From contig JAUXSA010000089.1 of NCBI GenBank assembly GCA_030681615.1, positions 1 through 64,000 of the forward strand: a stretch of DNA of 64,000 nt. The letters are read 5' to 3'. This document shows positions 36,979 through 45,495 of this stretch, in pieces; within the stretch, counting starts at the first letter, position 1, and each line of letters begins with the position of its first letter. The DNA is from Bacteroidota bacterium (lineage in GTDB: Bacteria; Bacteroidota; Bacteroidia; B-17B0; Aurantibacillaceae). The translations under genes and the position numbers were made by a program. The notes under the pieces are model-generated. The model was not told the origin of the DNA. It worked only from the letters and a program-made list of their open reading frames with translations, and made no database searches.

Positions 36979-38205
36979 TTAAAAATTTAGCTGGGCCTGT
37001 AAGCGTAAAAAAGAACCAAACTGGTAGTTATTTTCTTTTGCTTTATCCGATGTTGTTCTATCAGAATACAGATAGGTTGCAGTAAACTCAAAATTCTTAA
37101 TTGGCTGATATTCAACGCCTCCTTCAATTTCCATAACTTTGTAAGACCGCGCATCTAATTCATGTTTTTTGCCTCCTTCATACATTAAACCCCTTACAAA
37201 AGGAATAATAACATGTTTTTTAACTTTAACCAGGTAACTTAACGTAACATAACCTCCTTTTAGGTTTTTCGTCATTATTGAGTCTTTTTGTACATCATAC
37301 TCAGGGCCTTTGCCAATGTTATATTCGGCTTGTATTCCAAATGGTTTTGGATAAAGAACTAAAGTAGCTGCATAACGTTCATCCAAATATTCATAGTTTT
37401 TTACCACTTTAGTTGCAGCCGTTAACTGATCTTTTGGTACCACAAACATGCCCGTGTAACCTTGAATGCCCGGCTCAATAATTTGTTTTCCTATTGTAAA
37501 TGGGTATGAAAGGCGGGCAACAAAATGTGAGTTATTGTTAAGCTCAGGTTTGTTTGCGGTTTGGCCATTATATAATCCACAAGCAAAAACTCCATAATCT
37601 CCCGATCCTTTATAGCCATCATTAACTAAACTACTATATAACTCTCTCACTTTTTTAGGTGCATACATAAAAAATATTCCCAGATCGCGCTCGTTTGATA
37701 CAGCGCTATTTAAAGCATCGTTACGATCTAAGGCCAAACGATTCTGGCTCGATTGCATATTCTCAAAACCGAAAGGAACTTTACTTTGACCTATACGAAA
37801 TCTATACTCGCGTTTTTTATCAATAGAAACATCAAAATAAGCATCTCTCAATTGCGCAAAGTGCAGGCTTGTAGATGATGCGGATGAAGCAATGTCGGGT
37901 TGTACATAAAAGTAAACATGGTCGGATACCTGGCCAAAAAAGATAATACGCATACGGCGTATAAAAAAGCCCCCCAGATTGCCAATAGATTTATCTCCCT
38001 GTTCGCTTTTTAGATTGGGGTTAGTTTCAAAAAGGCGGTTATACCTTACTTGTGTGTAGCCCCTGATAGATATTTTATCATACCAATGTGCTTTTTTTTC
38101 CTCAGCCTTAGGGGGCTCTACAGTTACTGTTTTTACAATACTATCCTGTGATTGTAAATTTAATATTAAAAAAACCGGAAATAATACGAGTATAGATCTA
38201 AACAT
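36979..38205 (-). CDS. OprO/OprP-like porin
   Basis: 408 residues with a signal peptide (MFRSILVLFPVFLILNLQSQ). A short Pro/Glu-rich linker follows, then a beta-barrel with strands such as ISIRGYTQVRYNRLFET, FFIRRMRIIFFGQVSDHVYF and RFRIGQSKVPFGFENMQSSQ. The strand pattern ends in the aromatic-terminated FLRLQAQLNF that is usual for outer membrane barrels. The family includes the phosphate- and pyrophosphate-selective porins OprP and OprO. Its place just upstream of pit on the same strand supports phosphate as the substrate, though selectivity is not provable by eye. Confidence 0.88.
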   Translation of the reverse strand: MFRSILVLFPVFLILNLQSQDSIVKTVTVEPPKAEEKKAHWYDKISIRGYTQVRYNRLFETNPNLKSEQGDKSIGNLGGFFIRRMRIIFFGQVSDHVYFYVQPDIASSASSTSLHFAQLRDAYFDVSIDKKREYRFRIGQSKVPFGFENMQSSQNRLALDRNDALNSAVSNERDLGIFFMYAPKKVRELYSSLVNDGYKGSGDYGVFACGLYNGQTANKPELNNNSHFVARLSYPFTIGKQIIEPGIQGYTGMFVVPKDQLTAATKVVKNYEYLDERYAATLVLYPKPFGIQAEYNIGKGPEYDVQKDSIMTKNLKGGYVTLSYLVKVKKHVIIPFVRGLMYEGGKKHELDARSYKVMEIEGGVEYQPIKNFEFTATYLYSDRTTSDKAKENNYQFGSFLRLQAQLNF

Positions 38206-38303
38206 AAAGTAAATTAATTGTCATTTAAAGACAAAATAAATGTTACTTTATTAAAGTAAGGTGTTTTTAATGTTATGTAATTGTTAAGATGTTAAATAAA
38301 AAA

Positions 38304-38690
38304 TTATTGCTTTTTAAGAGAATCTCTTATTTCCATCAACAATTTTTCTGTGTTACTTGGTTCCGGATCAACTGCCGCTTTGGCCTCTTCTTTTTTCTTC
38401 ATCCTGTTAATGCCTTTTATCAATAGAAACAAGGCAAAAGCAACAAAAATAAATGAAATTATTTGCGAAAGAAAATTACCATACTTAATGGCAGTGCCCG
38501 GAATTACCAATTGAGAAAGGTCGGCAATATGTGCTGCTTTTAACGCCGGCGTTAATATGGCCGGTGTAATAATATCATCTACCAATGATTTTACGATGCC
38601 ACTAAAAGCCGCGCCAACTACAACCCCAATAGCCAGATCAATAACATTGCCCTTTACAGCAAAGTCTTTAAATTCTTTTATCATTCCCAT
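38304..38690 (-). CDS. mscL: large-conductance mechanosensitive channel
   Basis: 128 residues, close to the E. coli protein (136). The N-terminal amphipathic start MGMIKEFKDFAVKGN leads into TM1 (VIDLAIGVVVGAAFSGIVKS). The periplasmic loop is about 45-68, TM2 is ISFIFVAFALFLLIKGI, and the charged cytoplasmic helix is at the C-terminus. It forms the pentameric pore that opens under membrane tension to release solutes on osmotic downshock. It starts 11 bases after the OmpA-like lipoprotein gene ends, so the two probably share a transcript. Confidence 0.96.
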   Translation of the reverse strand: MGMIKEFKDFAVKGNVIDLAIGVVVGAAFSGIVKSLVDDIITPAILTPALKAAHIADLSQLVIPGTAIKYGNFLSQIISFIFVAFALFLLIKGINRMKKKEEAKAAVDPEPSNTEKLLMEIRDSLKKQ

Positions 38691-38701
38691 ACTATTAGTT
38701 T

Positions 38702-39709
38702 TTAGTTGTTATTACCCAATACTTTTAAAAGCTCATCCAGCTTAGGCGTTAAAATAATTTCTGTACGGCGGTTTTTCTTTCTTGCCTCGGCTGTTTTACC
38801 ATTATCCAAAGGGAAGAATTCGCCGCGGCCTGCTGCAGTAATGCGTTGCGATTCTATTTTTGCAGCTGATAACATTATTTTTGTAACAGAGGTTGCTCTC
38901 ATTACGCTCAGGTCCCAATTATCTTTTATTTCGCCAGCGCCTTTCATTGGCACATCATCTGTATGACCTTCCACCAAAACATTTATATCCGGATTTTGCT
39001 CTAATACTTTCGCAACACTTTTTAAAGCTTCAACACCTTTTGCTTCTACATTGGTTTTTCCACTGGCAAATAAAAGACTCTCATCCATACTCACATAAAC
39101 TTTACCATTCTTTTGCGTAATGGTTAATCCTTTACCTTCAAAACCAATTAAAGCATCGCTTAGTTTTTTCTTTAGGTCTGCCGCAGCCTGATCTTTCTTT
39201 TTAAGAATTTCTTCCAGTTCCGTAACACGGGCCTCACGTTTTTTTAATTCTGCATTAAGCATATCAAGATCTATTTTTTGTAGCGTTAATTTTGCCTCAA
39301 GCGCTTTTAACTCGTCTTGTTTTTTTAATAATTGTTCCTGGGTCAATTGAAGATCGCCACTTAATTTACTGTTATCTTTTTCGCTACCGCTTAATAATTT
39401 ATTCAAGCGGTCCATTAACTGTTGATTCAACTGATCTAACTTATCGTATTTAGAGGTTAAATTCCTGTAGCTGCTTCCAACTATGCTCGTATCTCTTTTT
39501 AGACCAACGTTTTCTTTTTCGTATTTTGTAAATTGCTCTTTTAGCTCGGCTAATTTTGCTTCCGCTTCTTGAGTTGATTTTTTAAGTGAAGCTCGTTCTG
39601 TATCACATTCGTTTAATTTTGCTTTCGATTCATCCAACAATCTTGCGGGCACACAAGCGTACACCAAAAATAAGGCCGATACGGCTATTACTAAATATTT
39701 TTTCATCAT
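38702..39709 (-). CDS. OmpA-family lipoprotein with coiled coil
   Basis: 335 residues from the ATG at 39709 (MMKKYLVIAVSALFLVYAC). A longer frame from 39727 adds six residues but would run through a TATCTTTA box at 39713-39720. The signal peptide ends in YAC, compatible with a lipidated Cys. Residues about 25-195 are heptad-rich coiled coil. The C-terminal domain (about 205-325) is OmpA/MotB-like: LLFASGKTNVEAKGVEAL, VEGHTDDVPMKG, and RAARG-type RITAAGRGEFFP. It should tie the outer membrane to peptidoglycan. It is divergent from a TPR gene and leads into mscL. Confidence 0.9.
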   Translation of the reverse strand: MMKKYLVIAVSALFLVYACVPARLLDESKAKLNECDTERASLKKSTQEAEAKLAELKEQFTKYEKENVGLKRDTSIVGSSYRNLTSKYDKLDQLNQQLMDRLNKLLSGSEKDNSKLSGDLQLTQEQLLKKQDELKALEAKLTLQKIDLDMLNAELKKREARVTELEEILKKKDQAAADLKKKLSDALIGFEGKGLTITQKNGKVYVSMDESLLFASGKTNVEAKGVEALKSVAKVLEQNPDINVLVEGHTDDVPMKGAGEIKDNWDLSVMRATSVTKIMLSAAKIESQRITAAGRGEFFPLDNGKTAEARKKNRRTEIILTPKLDELLKVLGNNN

Positions 39710-39814
39710 GGTTAAAGATAAGTCCATTTTTTAATATATATAGTGTTTTAAACGCCGCGTTTTTAACAATGCAATTGTTTACAAAAATACTTATCTTGTG
39801 GGTATTATATTCCA

Positions 39815-41314
39815 TTGAAAACCCGGCTATTTATATCACTTTTCATGTTCAAAACGTTACTGTTTTTTGCGCAAAGCAACTTAAAAGATTCGGCTGTATA
39901 CAACAAACTTTTTAAAGAATATGAGGCCGTAACCAGCACTGACAGGTCAAAGGCATTTACTGCGCTTAATAAGATAGAGAAAAAAAGTACAGCCGAAAAC
40001 AACTTTTATTATTTATCAGAGGCTCTCGTTTATAAAGCCATTTTATATTATTACGATAACAATTATGATAGCGCTAAATTCTTTATTAACAGATCTCTTG
40101 CATTAGCGCCAAAGGGAAATAACGCTAAGGCGCAAATGCGTGCTTATAATTTATTAGGCGCCATTTATTATAACCAGGGCGATTTTAAGAACACCGAAAA
40201 ATATTATAATGAAAAAATTAAGGTTGCCGAAAAAAATAATGATACTGCGGCTATTTACGGCACCTATTATAATATGGGTCTCGTTTATTTTCAACAAGGC
40301 AATTATTTAAAGTCTGCTGATTATAATTTTAAAGCGCTCCCCTATTTTGAAAGGATGAAAGATACATTTAATACCATTTCTTCGCTACAGTCAATTGGAT
40401 TTACATATATGAATTTAGATGACGTGCCCTCTTCTATAAAATTTTATACTAAAGCTCTTTCTTTGGCAAGGGCTTATAAAGATAAATATCAACTCGCCGG
40501 AATTTATATCGACCTTGCGGCAGCGCAGGGCACTGTGAATAAACCTGATTCTGAATTATATTACCTTGATCTTGCCCTTAAATTATCTTCTAAAGAAAAA
40601 GATGATTTTCATTTTACAATTGCGCTAAACAATAAAGCTGACCATTACCTGAGAGAAAAAAATTATTCGCAGGCCCTTATTTTGTCAAAGGAGGCCGAAA
40701 AATTAAATTTAAAAAACGATCGTAAATTAATGCTTTGCGAGGTTTATAGTAATATATCAAACGTATATTACCATTTGAATAAGTTTGACAGCGCTTTAAA
40801 ATATGCCAATAAGGGCTATGTTATGGGCGTTGAGGTGCAGCAGGCAAAAATGGTACGTTTGTGTGCCAAAACTCTTGCTTTTATTTATGAGGGCAAGAAA
40901 AACTCCGATAGTGCTTTAAAATACTACAAAATGTATTCTGCATTTAACGATACGCTTAAAAAAGAAAGCCAGTTACGTGGCATTGCACAAAAAGAATTTT
41001 TACTCGAAAAACAAAACCAGGAAACGCTTCGCGCACAGGAAAAACTTTTAGCTGATACCCGCCTCGAAAAACAGAAACAAATAAACTTAATTGTAATTGT
41101 CGCCTCAATACTACTTACCATCTTTTTAATAATTGGTGTTGTTAATTACAGTCAAAAACAAAAAGCAAACGCTTTAGTATTAGCTCAAAAAAAATTACTC
41201 GAAGAAAAACAAAAAGAAATTTTGGATTCCATTAATTATGCAAGCCGCATTCAAAACAGCTTAATGCCAACCGATAAATATATAGAAAAGAGTTTGAAAA
41301 AGTTAAAGCCATGA
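39815..41314 (+). CDS. TPR membrane protein lacking an output domain
   Basis: 499 residues from a TTG at 39815; the first ATG (39845) would shorten the signal sequence (MKTRLFISLFMFKTLLFFAQ). About eight tetratricopeptide repeats fill residues 35-390 (for example AYNLLGAIYYNQGDFKNTEK and YYNMGLVYFQQGNYLKSADY). A membrane span lies near 427-447 (INLIVIVASILLTIFLIIGV). A coiled coil and the linker EEKQKEILDSINYASRIQNS follow, then a stop. In many Bacteroidota sensors this linker leads into a SpoIIE/PP2C phosphatase domain. Here the protein stops 20 residues later, four bases before acs. It is either truncated or a member of an output-less subgroup. Confidence 0.82.
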   Translation: MKTRLFISLFMFKTLLFFAQSNLKDSAVYNKLFKEYEAVTSTDRSKAFTALNKIEKKSTAENNFYYLSEALVYKAILYYYDNNYDSAKFFINRSLALAPKGNNAKAQMRAYNLLGAIYYNQGDFKNTEKYYNEKIKVAEKNNDTAAIYGTYYNMGLVYFQQGNYLKSADYNFKALPYFERMKDTFNTISSLQSIGFTYMNLDDVPSSIKFYTKALSLARAYKDKYQLAGIYIDLAAAQGTVNKPDSELYYLDLALKLSSKEKDDFHFTIALNNKADHYLREKNYSQALILSKEAEKLNLKNDRKLMLCEVYSNISNVYYHLNKFDSALKYANKGYVMGVEVQQAKMVRLCAKTLAFIYEGKKNSDSALKYYKMYSAFNDTLKKESQLRGIAQKEFLLEKQNQETLRAQEKLLADTRLEKQKQINLIVIVASILLTIFLIIGVVNYSQKQKANALVLAQKKLLEEKQKEILDSINYASRIQNSLMPTDKYIEKSLKKLKP

Positions 41315-41318
41315 CAAC

Positions 41319-43208
41319 ATGCAAATTAAAACATTAGAAGAATATAAAACAGCTTACCAAAAAAGTGTAGATGCGCCGGAAGATTTTTGGGCCGAAATAG
41401 CTTCTGAATTTTTGTGGACAAAAAAATGGGATAAAGTTTTAGACTGGAATTTTACCGGGCCAAAAATAAACTGGTTCATTAATGGCAAATTAAATATTAC
41501 CGAAAATTGTATTGACAGGCATTTAGAAAAGAACGGAAATAATACTGCTTTTATTTGGGAACCAAACGAACCGGGAGATAAGAACAGAACTATTACTTAT
41601 AAAGAATTATCTGAAGAAGTAAACAGACTGGCCAACGTTTTAAAAAGTTTTAATATTAAAAAAGGCGACCGTGTTTGTATATACATGCCCATGATCCCTG
41701 AAGCGGTTTATGCAATGTTAGCCTGCGCGCGCGTTGGCGCCATTCACTCTGTGGTATTTGGTGGTTTTAGTGCGCAATCTATTCAGGACCGAATAAACGA
41801 TTCGCAATGCAAAGTAGTGTTAACAAGCGATGGTGCTTATCGCGGCAATAAACAATTGCCTATGAAAGTTACTGTTGATGATGCGGTAAAAAATTGTCCT
41901 TCAATTACAAATGTTTTGGTTTACAAGCGCACAGGCGAAAAAGTAAATATGCAAAGCGGCAGGGACTTTGATTGGGAAACAGAATGCAAAAAACAATCAG
42001 TTGATTGTAAAGCTGAAATAATGGATAGCGAAGACCCCTTATTTATTCTTTATACTTCGGGTAGCACCGGCAAACCCAAAGGCGTTGTGCACAGTTGTGG
42101 CGGGTTTATGGTTTATACTGCTTATTCTTTTCAAAATGTTTTCCAGTATCAGCCACACGAATTGTATTGGTGCACCGCCGATGTTGGCTGGATAACCGGT
42201 CACTCTTATATTACTTATGGCCCGTTACTATCCGGTGCTACTTCTATTATTTTTGAAGGGGTTCCTAATTATCCCGATAGCGGACGGTTTTGGCAGGTAG
42301 TAGATAAACATAACGTAAATATTTTTTATACAGCGCCAACCGCAATTCGTGCGTTAGAAGCAGCGGGTTTGGATTTTGTAAAACCTTATAAACTTGATAG
42401 CCTTCGTGTTTTAGGAAGTGTGGGCGAACCAATAAACGAAGAAGCCTGGCAATGGTATCACAAAAATATTGGGAAAGAAAAATGCCCGATAGTTGATACC
42501 TGGTGGCAAACCGAAACCGGAGGTATTTTAATTTCTCCTTTGGCAAACATTACAGCATTAAAACCAGGCTTTGCAACATTGCCCTTGCCGGGTGTGCAGC
42601 CTATTTTGGTAGATGAAAAAGGAAAAGAAATTTTAGGTAATGGCGTAGAAGGAAATCTTTGTATTAAATTTCCATGGCCATCCATTATCCGCACAACTTA
42701 TGGCGATCACGAGCGTTGCCGCACAACTTATTTTGCAACCTATCCCAATTTATATTTTACAGGTGATGGTTGCAGGCGCGACGAAGATGGTTATTACAGA
42801 ATTACCGGCAGGGTTGATGATGTAATAAATGTTAGCGGTCACAGAATAGGAACTGCCGAAGTGGAAAGCGCTATTAACGAACAGGTAGATGTTGTTGAAT
42901 CAGCTGTTGTTGGTTATCCGCACGATATAAAAGGACAAGGCCTTTATGCTTTTTGTATTGTTCCTAAAACAACAAAAACAAACGAGCAAATAAAAAAAGA
43001 AATTAATGATTGCGTTAACAAAATAATTGGGGCTATTGCAAAACCTGATAAAATTCAAATTGTAAGTGGCTTACCAAAAACACGGAGCGGAAAAATTATG
43101 CGCCGCATTTTACGAAAAGTTGCCGAAGGTGAATTGACGAATTTAGGTGACACTTCAACACTTTTAGATCCATCGGTAGTGGAAGAAATAATAAAAGGAA
43201 GGGTTTAA
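41319..43208 (+). CDS. acs: acetyl-CoA synthetase
   Basis: 629 residues of the ANL superfamily. It activates acetate with ATP and CoA in the cytoplasm. The P-loop-like motif is LYTSGSTGKPKGVVHS. Also visible are WWQTETGG, the adenylation-site YFTGDGCRRDEDGYYRITGR, the hinge and CoA region VDDVINVSGHRIGTAEVESA, and the C-terminal PKTRSGKIMRR. The Lys in the last motif is the catalytic residue and the known site of acetylation control. It starts four bases after the TPR gene, and its TAA overlaps the ATG of ogt by one base. Confidence 0.97.
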   Translation: MQIKTLEEYKTAYQKSVDAPEDFWAEIASEFLWTKKWDKVLDWNFTGPKINWFINGKLNITENCIDRHLEKNGNNTAFIWEPNEPGDKNRTITYKELSEEVNRLANVLKSFNIKKGDRVCIYMPMIPEAVYAMLACARVGAIHSVVFGGFSAQSIQDRINDSQCKVVLTSDGAYRGNKQLPMKVTVDDAVKNCPSITNVLVYKRTGEKVNMQSGRDFDWETECKKQSVDCKAEIMDSEDPLFILYTSGSTGKPKGVVHSCGGFMVYTAYSFQNVFQYQPHELYWCTADVGWITGHSYITYGPLLSGATSIIFEGVPNYPDSGRFWQVVDKHNVNIFYTAPTAIRALEAAGLDFVKPYKLDSLRVLGSVGEPINEEAWQWYHKNIGKEKCPIVDTWWQTETGGILISPLANITALKPGFATLPLPGVQPILVDEKGKEILGNGVEGNLCIKFPWPSIIRTTYGDHERCRTTYFATYPNLYFTGDGCRRDEDGYYRITGRVDDVINVSGHRIGTAEVESAINEQVDVVESAVVGYPHDIKGQGLYAFCIVPKTTKTNEQIKKEINDCVNKIIGAIAKPDKIQIVSGLPKTRSGKIMRRILRKVAEGELTNLGDTSTLLDPSVVEEIIKGRV

Positions 43209-43711
43209 TGGAAACGCTTATTTATAATTATTACAATTCTCCAATTGGTGAAATTGAATTAGCAGCTGATGATGAAGGGTTGCTGTGGGCAAAATTTTTG
43301 GAAACAGAAAAAAACAAAAAAACAAAACAAGCCGAAACAGATTCAGCGCTTTTTACAAAAGCCAAAGAACAGCTTACAAAATACTTTAACAACGAATTAG
43401 AAAATTTTGATCTTCCTTTAACTATTCACGGTACAGATTTTCAAAAAACCGTTTGGCAAAAATTAACGTTAATACCATATGGCAAAACAATAAGCTACTT
43501 AACTTTGAGCAAACAAATTGGCGATGTAAAGGCAATACGTGCTGTTGCATCTACAAATGGAAAAAATCGTTTTTGTATTATTATTCCCTGCCATAGAGTT
43601 ATTGGAACAGATGGTTCTTTAACCGGTTATGCAGGAGACTTGTGGCGCAAAAAATGGTTGTTGGAACACGAATCAAAAAACAAAAATTTTCAAACAGATC
43701 TTTTTGCATGA
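43208..43711 (+). CDS. ogt: methylated-DNA--protein-cysteine methyltransferase
   Basis: 167 residues. The suicide site is Cys128 in IIPCHRVIG. Just before it is the DNA-recognition helix region TISYLTLSKQIGDVKAIRAV, with AVASTNGKNR leading to the site. The N-terminal RNase H-like domain is about 75 residues long. It repairs O6-alkylguanine by moving the alkyl group to its own cysteine. It overlaps acs by one base and the following thioredoxin-like gene by four bases (ATGA), so the three genes are translated in series. Confidence 0.94.
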   Translation: METLIYNYYNSPIGEIELAADDEGLLWAKFLETEKNKKTKQAETDSALFTKAKEQLTKYFNNELENFDLPLTIHGTDFQKTVWQKLTLIPYGKTISYLTLSKQIGDVKAIRAVASTNGKNRFCIIIPCHRVIGTDGSLTGYAGDLWRKKWLLEHESKNKNFQTDLFA

Positions 43712-44298
43712 AAAAATACATTGATAAATCTATTAACTATCAGGAATACATGGATATTCTTGATAAATTAATGTCTGAAGGAAAAACAACCGGCACAAAC
43801 CAAAGTGAGGATTATTTAAATTATGCGAAGCTAAATTTAGCGCGCATGCACCGTTTAAATAAAACGGCAACTTTAACAAATGAATTAAAAACTGTTTTAC
43901 AAAAAGTAAATTCGAAATTTATTTTTTTAGTGTTAACCGAAGGTTGGTGTGGCGATGCGGCACAAAACATTCCGATCTTGCATTTAATAGAACTCGAAAA
44001 TAAAAACATAGAATTGAAATTAATTTTACGAGATGAAAACTTAGATCTGATGGATCAGTATTTAACAAATGGTGGAAGATCTATCCCCAAATTAATTTGT
44101 CTGGAAAAAGAAAGTCTGAAAGAGCTATTTACCTGGGGCCCCAGGCCCGAAGCTGTTCAACAAACTGTTCTTGAATTAAAAGAGAAGAATGTTTCGTTAA
44201 TGGAAAAAGCAGAGATCGTTCACAAATGGTATGCTGTAGATAAAACGTTGAGCTTACAGGGAGAATTGAAAGCGTTGATCGAGCAACATTTGAGTTGA
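43708..44298 (+). CDS. thioredoxin-like family protein
   Basis: 196 residues from the ATG at 43708, which overlaps the ogt stop as ATGA. A longer frame from 43642 is the shadow of ogt. The core has a thioredoxin fold: LVLTEGWCGDAAQNIPIL in the place of the WCGPC motif, and RSIPKLICLE with the cis-Pro. Only one Cys is left in the active site (CGDA), so a classical dithiol cycle is unlikely. Such proteins are common in Bacteroidota, and their role is unknown. There is no signal peptide. Confidence 0.82.
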   Translation: MKKYIDKSINYQEYMDILDKLMSEGKTTGTNQSEDYLNYAKLNLARMHRLNKTATLTNELKTVLQKVNSKFIFLVLTEGWCGDAAQNIPILHLIELENKNIELKLILRDENLDLMDQYLTNGGRSIPKLICLEKESLKELFTWGPRPEAVQQTVLELKEKNVSLMEKAEIVHKWYAVDKTLSLQGELKALIEQHLS

Positions 44299-44314
44299 AA
44301 TTGTTGTTGTTTAC

Positions 44315-45424
44315 TTAAGCCAACTCGTACATCTTTCCAGGGCGGGATTTAATAAGGTAACTAAATTCTAATTGTAACAATAAAGCAGAGGTCTTGCCAA
44401 CGGTAAACTCTGTTGCCTGGCAAATTTCATCTACATGCAAGATTGGTTTTTTAGCAAATACATCTATTACCTTTTTTTCTTCATCACTTAAATTTATTTG
44501 TAGCGGAACTTGTTTCGTTACTTGGGTTTTCTTTTCGGTTTCCTGCCATTGCATAGCATATAAAAGATCGGCAGCGTTTTCAATTAACACGGCGCGGTTT
44601 TGTTTTATTAAACCATTACAACCTTCGGCCAAGGGTTCACCTGCTCTCCCCGGAAAAGCAAACACATCTTTATTATAACTGTTTGCAATTGTTGCAGTAA
44701 TTAAACTTCCGCCACCGCGTTTACTTTCAATTACAACTAAAGCATCGCACAAGCCCGCAACAATTCTATTTCGTTTGGGAAAATTAACCGCATCCGGATT
44801 TGTGCCACTCATAAAATCAGTCAGTATCCCTCCCTGCCCTATCATGCGTTTTGCAATTTTATCATGTATCTGTGGATATATCCTGTCAAGGCCATGCGCT
44901 ACAACACCAACCGTTTTTAAATTATTGTTCAAAGCCGTTTTATGTGCAAGCACATCTACACCATACGCAAGGCCGCTTAAAATTAAAATGCCTGTATCTT
45001 TTATTTCAGAAATAAATTCTTCGGTTTTTTCCTTTCCGTAGCTACTGGGTTTTCGTGTGCCCACTACAGAAATTATTCTATCGTGGTTTAGATCGGCATT
45101 GCCTTTGTAATACATTAACACCGGACTATCGCTGCAATACTTTAATCGTGAGGGATAATCTTCATCGGTAAAGAACAAAGGTTGTATCTTATATTTTTGA
45201 ATGAATTCAATTTCTTCTTCGGCTCTTTTTAATACGTTTTTACTGTTAACTATAGAGTTGGCCCAGATCGAACCGATGCCCGGAATTTTTAATAGGTGCG
45301 CCTGTTTTTGTTTAAACACTTCGCTTGCGCTGCCACAATACGCCAATAAAGATTTTGCATTAACATCCCCTATCCCTTCTATTAGGGTTAATCCGATCTG
45401 GTAAGGCAATTCGTCTAAATTCAT
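44315..45424 (-). CDS. dprA: DNA-processing protein DprA
   Basis: 369 residues. An N-terminal helix-hairpin-helix/SAM-like region (LPYQIGLTLIEGIGDVNAKS) is followed by the Rossmann-like DprA core: GTRKPSSYG, ILSGLAYGVDVLAHKTAL, VGVVAHGLDRIYP and FPKRNRIVAGL. A C-terminal winged helix (DEEKKVIDVFAKKPILHVDE) completes it. It protects incoming single-stranded DNA and loads RecA during natural transformation. Its presence is common and does not by itself show competence. It is divergent from the TonB-dependent receptor. Confidence 0.95.
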   Translation of the reverse strand: MNLDELPYQIGLTLIEGIGDVNAKSLLAYCGSASEVFKQKQAHLLKIPGIGSIWANSIVNSKNVLKRAEEEIEFIQKYKIQPLFFTDEDYPSRLKYCSDSPVLMYYKGNADLNHDRIISVVGTRKPSSYGKEKTEEFISEIKDTGILILSGLAYGVDVLAHKTALNNNLKTVGVVAHGLDRIYPQIHDKIAKRMIGQGGILTDFMSGTNPDAVNFPKRNRIVAGLCDALVVIESKRGGGSLITATIANSYNKDVFAFPGRAGEPLAEGCNGLIKQNRAVLIENAADLLYAMQWQETEKKTQVTKQVPLQINLSDEEKKVIDVFAKKPILHVDEICQATEFTVGKTSALLLQLEFSYLIKSRPGKMYELA

Positions 45425-45495
45425 TTATTGGGTATAAATTTTGTTTTAAAATAAAAAAACCATTTACTATATTGTAAATTTATTCTTAACTAAAC

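Noticed and set aside
43642..43707. extended start of the thioredoxin-like protein
   Set aside because: It lies within ogt in another frame; the ATG at 43708 couples neatly to the ogt stop.
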